From Kiritimatiellia bacterium (GTDB taxonomy: Bacteria > Verrucomicrobiota > Kiritimatiellia > UBA8416 > JAIOPI01), in NCBI GenBank assembly GCA_028822745.1, contig JAPKCZ010000122.1, positions 1-6,442 of the forward strand: 6,442 nt of DNA, written 5' to 3'. The notes beneath the pieces are model-generated. The model did not search any database, had not been told where the DNA came from, and saw only the letters and a program-made list of their open reading frames with translations. Positions 5,901-6,442 of the stretch are shown here, piece after piece; the first letter of the stretch is position 1; every line of letters starts with the position of its first letter. The position numbers and the translations under genes were made by a program.

Positions 5901-6442
5901 TTGAATCATTATCCAGCAAACGACATCTTGGGTCTTTCGACCGTCAATAGCTTCGACTCTGTGGGCATCACTCTGGCATCGCCAGAGCAGATTCGCTCGT
6001 GGAGCCGGGGTGAGATTAAGAATCCCGAAACGATCAATTATCGTACTTATAAACCTGAACGCGGAGGTCTGTTCTGTGAACGGATTTTTGGACCAACGCG
6101 CGATTGGGAGTGTAGCTGCGGAAAATATAAGCGTATCAAGCACAAGGGCGTGATTTGCGACCGCTGCGGCGTCGAAGTGACCCTCTCACGCGTTCGTCGT
6201 GAGCGTATGGGCCACATCGATCTCGCCGTTCAGGTGTCGCACATTTGGTTCTTCAAATGTACGCCAAGCCGATTGGGTCTGATGCTTGATATTACGGCAT
6301 CGAACCTTGAACGTGTTTTGTATTACGAAGACTACATGGTCACCGATCCGGGCGATACGCCACTCAAACTCAAGCAATTGATGAACGAGCGAGAGTATCG
6401 GGAAGCGTTGGACAAGTACGGCGAGAACTTCCTGGCCAAAAT
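5901..6442 (+). CDS. rpoC: DNA-directed RNA polymerase subunit beta', N-terminal part (3' end outside window)
   Basis: β' carries the catalytic magnesium site and the clamp of RNA polymerase. Only its first 180 residues are visible; the frame runs open off the window end. From TTG 5901 the product reads MNHYPANDIL. It continues with FDSVGITLASPEQIRSWS (18-35) and GEIKNPETINYRTYKPERGG (37-56), then the clamp zinc-binding domain with Cys71, Cys73, Cys86 and Cys89 (CSCGKYKRIKHKGVICDRCG), equivalent to the four cysteines at the same place in E. coli. RRERMGHIDLAV (99-110) and HIWFFKC (114-120) follow. The YYEDYMVTDPGDTPL stretch (141-155) resembles PVC-group proteins. There is no ATG at the expected N terminus; TTG with GGAG 6 nt upstream is the best start, and the frame has no other plausible start downstream of the rpoB stop. 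It follows rpoB by 23 nt, so the two large subunits are clearly co-transcribed. Confidence 0.97.
   Translation, partial: MNHYPANDILGLSTVNSFDSVGITLASPEQIRSWSRGEIKNPETINYRTYKPERGGLFCERIFGPTRDWECSCGKYKRIKHKGVICDRCGVEVTLSRVRRERMGHIDLAVQVSHIWFFKCTPSRLGLMLDITASNLERVLYYEDYMVTDPGDTPLKLKQLMNEREYREALDKYGENFLAK

Overview
This window is a stretch of the bacterial L11–L1–L10–L7/L12–β–β' locus: rplK (3' part only), rplA, rplJ, rplL, rpoB and rpoC (5' part only). All six genes are on the + strand in the order conserved across most bacteria. The protein sequences point to the Planctomycetes–Verrucomicrobia–Chlamydiae (PVC) superphylum, most likely a Verrucomicrobiota-, Kiritimatiellota- or Lentisphaerota-like organism. 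The main clues are the RpoC segment around YYEDY / DPGDTPL, the arginine-rich DRRRRRRK stretch in the β lobe, and a long insertion in β at the lineage-specific site known as SI2 (βi9). This placement is by recall of family sequences, not by a search.

Layout: 1-264 C-terminal domain of L11; 265-343 spacer with an 8-bp stem capped by a GNRA-type loop; 344-1027 L1; an 8-nt gap; 1036-1551 L10; 1552-1602 spacer with a second hairpin; 1603-2061 L7/L12 with an unusual N-terminal extension; 2062-2115 spacer with a weak terminator-like hairpin and T6 tract; 2116-5877 RNA polymerase β; a 23-nt gap; 5901-6442 start of RNA polymerase β', opening on TTG. No gap between genes exceeds about 80 bases. I see no tRNA, mobile element, CRISPR array or convincing internal promoter.

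The genes work together as follows. L11, L10 and L7/L12 build the factor-binding stalk of the 50S subunit, L1 builds the opposite, E-site stalk, and β and β' form the catalytic core of RNA polymerase. Co-transcription links synthesis of the two machines. In well-studied bacteria this operon is controlled by L1 and L10–L12 binding their own mRNA and by an attenuator before rpoB. Here the rplA–rplJ spacer is too short for a classical L10 leader, while small hairpins lie before rplA, rplL and rpoB.

I found no new biological system. The points worth a second look are regulatory (hairpins, missing L10 leader, weak attenuator), the extended L7/L12 N terminus with a second possible start, and the β insertion.
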